8,732 nucleotides of DNA from an uncultured Spirochaetales bacterium. Its GTDB lineage: Bacteria > Spirochaetota > Spirochaetia > Sphaerochaetales > Sphaerochaetaceae. Position numbers and translations under genes: made by a program. Position 1 is the stretch's first letter, and every line of letters starts with the position of its first letter. This document shows, in pieces, positions 6,889 through 8,732 of this stretch. The notes under the pieces are model-generated. The model was not told where the DNA came from. It saw only the letters and a list, made by a program, of their open reading frames with translations, and did no database searches. The DNA lies in assembly GCA_949292445.1 (NCBI GenBank), contig CASEZU010000152.1, positions 1 through 8,732 on the forward strand. The letters run 5' to 3'.

Positions 6889-6913
6889 TAGGAAGAATCA
6901 CCAGTGAAGTCAA
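6885..6913 (-). promoter_or_regulatory. Predicted sigma-70-type promoter of SBP2
   Basis: On the minus strand TTGACT (6913-6908), a 17-base spacer and TATAGT (6890-6885) form a near-consensus promoter. The predicted start is near 6878, giving a leader of about 22 bases that includes the AAGGAG of SBP2. The -35 box lies about 20 bases after the stop of the small acidic gene, so SBP2 can be expressed independently of it. Confidence 0.8.
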
Positions 6914-6933
6914 GATACTATTTACAGAAACAT

Positions 6934-7080
6934 TCAGAAATCTATATCGAACTGCTCATCATCGAGGTCTTCGTACTGCGATACCTCATCATCCGCTGCA
7001 TCCGTATCTATCACGGGCGTGATGGTGTAGAGCTCCTCCATTTCCTCAAGTTCATAGTCATCGTCATCATCGAAGCACAT
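6934..7080 (-). CDS. Small, extremely acidic hypothetical protein (48 aa)
   Basis: A 48-residue reading frame starting MCFDDDDDYELEEMEELY and ending DLDDEQFDIDF. I do not recognise a family. It has 14 Asp and 8 Glu (22 of 48) and no Lys, Arg or His, a charge near -22, with a single Cys at position 2 and no signal peptide or membrane segment, so it should be cytosolic. Evidence that it is real: a long purine-rich ribosome binding site (GGAGGAGGA) at correct spacing, a clean stop, and a gene-sized slot between two promoters. The D/E-rich codons GAT and GAG also give low-complexity DNA, so a chance frame is possible but less likely given the ribosome binding site. Its stop is 78 bp upstream of the SBP2 start on the same strand. 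Function unknown; DNA-mimic, metal-binding or protein-partner roles are only conceivable. Confidence 0.72.
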   Translation of the reverse strand: MCFDDDDDYELEEMEELYTITPVIDTDAADDEVSQYEDLDDEQFDIDF

Positions 7081-7093
7081 GTTTCCTCCTCCC

Positions 7094-7116
7094 TGAGGAT
7101 AGCACCGGTATCCTCA
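7094..7116. promoter_or_regulatory. Inverted repeat in the leader of the small acidic gene
   Basis: TGAGGATA (7094-7101) and TATCCTCA (7109-7116) form perfect 8-bp arms around 7 bases, located in the divergent region between the small acidic gene and the PdxA-like gene. On the minus strand the repeat ends directly beside the ribosome binding site (7092-7084). It could be an operator shared by the divergent genes or a leader hairpin that controls ribosome access. No convincing minus-strand promoter was found upstream of it. Confidence 0.55.
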
Positions 7117-7161
7117 TCTGTCTCCCTTTTCCTGCTTTTCCTATCCAAAGAAAGGCCTCAA

Positions 7162-7170
7162 TGCTATAAT
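7162..7170 (+). promoter_or_regulatory. Extended -10 promoter of the PdxA-like gene
   Basis: TGCTATAAT is a consensus extended -10 (TGn followed by TATAAT at 7165-7170). The best -35 at 17 bp, TATCCA (7142-7147), matches only three of six bases, which an extended -10 can tolerate. The predicted start, 6-7 bases downstream, falls on or next to the A of the ATG at 7177, implying a leaderless mRNA. Confidence 0.65.
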
Positions 7171-7176
7171 CGGGCC

Positions 7177-8190
7177 ATGCAGAGATATACAGTTCTATCA
7201 ATGGGGGAGCCGGCAGGGACATCGCCGGAAATGATAATAAAGACCGTCAGGGCACTTGCATCAGACCCATCGGTATGGCTGATCGTGACGGGGGATGAGG
7301 GCGTTTTCAGGAAGACCGCGTCCGATCTTTCACTTCCGCTTCCATTTGAATTCTATGCCGATGATGAGGCATCGCTGAAGGAGGCTGAGGCGAATGACCA
7401 GCAGCTGATATTCTATGCATCCTCGCATATAGATATGGATGCTTTCCGTTACGGGGAAGTCTCTGCTGATACCGGAGCTGCATCATATGAGGCTCTGAGG
7501 ACGGCTGTCGGAATCATCCAGAACGGTATGGGGCATTCTCTGGTGACATCTCCTGTCAGCGGTGCGGCACTCGAGGCCGCCGGCTATAAGGAGCGCTCCG
7601 TATTCGAGCTCCTGTCGACATTCGCATTGACTGCGAGGCTCTCGAATATGCTCAGGGGAGGGGAGCTCAACATCTTCGGTCTCACACATCGCCGCTCTGT
7701 GCGCGATGCCATTGCGGACGTGAAGAGGGAGAACATCATCTCCGCGCTTGTGGACATCGACTCGATCACGATGTCTTCCTATTTCGACAGGTCCAAGCCG
7801 ATTGCGGTGGCGTCGCTCAATCCTGTAAGGCCGGATGGAACATGGACAGGGCCTGACGAGGAAGAGTCGATAATCCCGGCAATAGAGATTGTGCGCAAGC
7901 TGGGCATCAATGTGGTCGGGCCGCTTCCTGCTGAGGAGATATTCGCCAATGGCGTGAATGGGTGCTATTCCTCCATCCTCGTCATGACTGCAGGTGAGGG
8001 ATTCGCCGCTGTCGGCGCCGCATCTCCGAAGAAGGCTTCCGTCATAACCTGGGGGCTGCCGTTCCTGAGAGTCGGGCCGCTGCTTGATACAGGGCTTTCC
8101 GAGGCTGGAAAGGGGAATGCTGATTCCGAGAGGATGGAGGCATCGATAGGCATGGCGCTTGTGCTCCGCTCCGCGTCCCTTATGGCCTGA
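7177..8190 (+). CDS. Divergent PdxA-family protein (4-hydroxythreonine-4-phosphate dehydrogenase-like) lacking metal ligands
   Basis: A 337-residue protein of normal PdxA length, recognisable along its whole length: GEPAGTSPE (10-18, for GDPAGIGPE), TSPVSGAAL (124-132, for TAPINKxAL), LTHRRSV (169-175), SLNPVRPDG (213-221, for GLNPHAGE), EEESIIPAI (228-236), GPLPAEEIF (248-256), WGLPFLRVGP (292-301) and DTGLSEAGKGNAD (304-316, for DHGTAxDxAGxGxAD). True PdxA oxidises 4-phosphohydroxy-L-threonine with NAD in pyridoxal phosphate synthesis, using three metal-binding histidines. Here only the THR histidine (171) is visible; the GHTE block is replaced around KERSVFELL (138-146) and YHDQG by MTAGEG (270-275). 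It may have a changed substrate or be non-catalytic. The ATG at 7177 gives the usual beta-strand before GEPAG; the frame extends upstream but without family sequence. It is followed after 9 bp by a lipoprotein gene. Confidence 0.88.
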   Translation: MQRYTVLSMGEPAGTSPEMIIKTVRALASDPSVWLIVTGDEGVFRKTASDLSLPLPFEFYADDEASLKEAEANDQQLIFYASSHIDMDAFRYGEVSADTGAASYEALRTAVGIIQNGMGHSLVTSPVSGAALEAAGYKERSVFELLSTFALTARLSNMLRGGELNIFGLTHRRSVRDAIADVKRENIISALVDIDSITMSSYFDRSKPIAVASLNPVRPDGTWTGPDEEESIIPAIEIVRKLGINVVGPLPAEEIFANGVNGCYSSILVMTAGEGFAAVGAASPKKASVITWGLPFLRVGPLLDTGLSEAGKGNADSERMEASIGMALVLRSASLMA

Positions 8191-8199
8191 GGAGGATCT

Positions 8200-8732
8200 A
8201 TGAGAAAGCTGATCCGTCCTCTGCTCTTCCTTATTGCCATCATCATGCTTCTGTCATCCTGCGCCACCTGGATAACCGTGCCATATCTGCAGCCTTCTGT
8301 GATAGATATGGGAGGGTACAGGAATCTTGCACTCGCATCCGTCATTCCCTACAAAGGTTATGTGATACCTTCTGGATGGGTCCACGGTGCGGATATCAGG
8401 GCGGCAGCGCGCCATATCTACTCCGGTTACTCCTCTTCCACTGCGGTCTCTGTCGCACGCTATGCCACGGACCAGCTTTATTCCACGCTTTCCTCAACAG
8501 GATTCTTCAATATCCTTCCTCCTGAAGCGACGGACAGCGTGCTAGATCTCGGCAGCTATGGCCTCGATATCTCCGCGGAATTCCGTGACCACGGCTATGA
8601 TGCGGTGCTTATTCCCAGGATCACGGGCATGTCCGTAAGCGAATCAGTCTACACCGTCCCTTATGATGACTGGTGGGTGGATGCCAACGGGAACAGGCAT
8701 CATGAAATCGAGTATGAGTTCTGGTATACACA
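8200..8732 (+). CDS. Putative lipoprotein, 5' part (runs off window)
   Basis: An open frame of 177 codons without a stop to the window edge. GGAGG precedes the ATG at 8200, 9 bp after the PdxA-like stop, so the two are an operon. The N-terminus is a lipoprotein signal (MRKLIRPLLFLIAIIMLLSSC) with lipobox LSSC and Cys21 as the acylation site. The mature part opens VPYLQPSVIDMGGYRNLALASV, and later has ATDQLYSTLSSTGFFNILPP and DAVLIPRITG. A strand, a helix ending L..TGFF.I, then another strand resembles the N-terminal pattern of CsgG/LpoB-type outer-membrane lipoproteins, common in spirochaetes; this is a pattern judgement only. The C-terminus is missing, so family and length cannot be fixed. 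Confidence 0.85.
   Translation, partial: MRKLIRPLLFLIAIIMLLSSCATWITVPYLQPSVIDMGGYRNLALASVIPYKGYVIPSGWVHGADIRAAARHIYSGYSSSTAVSVARYATDQLYSTLSSTGFFNILPPEATDSVLDLGSYGLDISAEFRDHGYDAVLIPRITGMSVSESVYTVPYDDWWVDANGNRHHEIEYEFWYT

Noticed and set aside
7161..7169. Mini reading frame ATG-CTA-TAA with AAAGG upstream, as a possible regulatory upstream ORF
   Set aside because: It overlaps the TATAAT box and would not be transcribed if the predicted start is right; two-codon frames are common by chance.
6904..7176. Upstream extension of the PdxA-like frame to an ATG at 6904 (428 aa)
   Set aside because: The extra 91 residues show no PdxA similarity, lie antisense to the acidic gene, would start inside the SBP2 promoter region, and have no ribosome binding site.

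Overview
The window is compact bacterial DNA of moderately high G+C content, read mostly on the minus strand. Two substrate-binding proteins carry N-termini of the LSA-GGSQE / VFA-QGSAE type: signal peptidase I-like sites with no lipobox cysteine. A true lipoprotein with an LSSC lipobox and a possible CsgG/LpoB-like pattern lies at the right edge. ATA, AGG and GGA codons are frequent. This suggests a diderm bacterium, most plausibly a spirochaete of the Sphaerochaeta/Treponema kind, but that is inference from style and no marker gene here settles it.

Left part (1-1533, minus strand): a YbaK/EbsC-type Cys-tRNA(Pro) deacylase lies 27 bp downstream of a hemolysin III/PAQR family membrane protein. 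A tRNA-Leu with anticodon CAA follows further right, with its own intrinsic terminator.

Centre (1533-6888, minus strand): a transporter operon in transcription order. A substrate-binding protein (SBP2, 6855-5878) has its own promoter with a perfect inverted-repeat operator across the -10. It is followed by a GC-rich hairpin, a second promoter with paired direct repeats upstream, and a paralogous substrate-binding protein (SBP1, 5670-4666). After another hairpin come the permease, the ATPase (8-bp overlap with the permease) and a MATE-family exporter that starts in a 4-bp ATGA overlap with the ATPase stop. The ABC parts belong to the COG2984/COG4120/COG1101 type, which includes the aromatic amino acid transporters TrpXYZ (tryptophan) and the C. 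difficile CD0873 tyrosine system. One permease/ATPase pair therefore seems to be served by two differently regulated receptors, with an exporter translationally coupled to the importer.

Right part (6934-8732): a 48-residue, extremely acidic protein (22 Asp/Glu, no Lys, Arg or His) is encoded on the minus strand, with a strong ribosome binding site and an 8-bp-arm hairpin in front of it. Divergent from it on the plus strand is a PdxA-fold protein that has lost two of the three PdxA metal-binding histidines. Its extended -10 box lies so close to the ATG that the transcript is predicted to be leaderless. A lipoprotein gene follows after 9 bp and runs off the window.

The points most worth following are the dual-receptor transporter with contrasting promoters, the MATE coupling, the degenerate PdxA paralogue and the tiny polyacidic protein.
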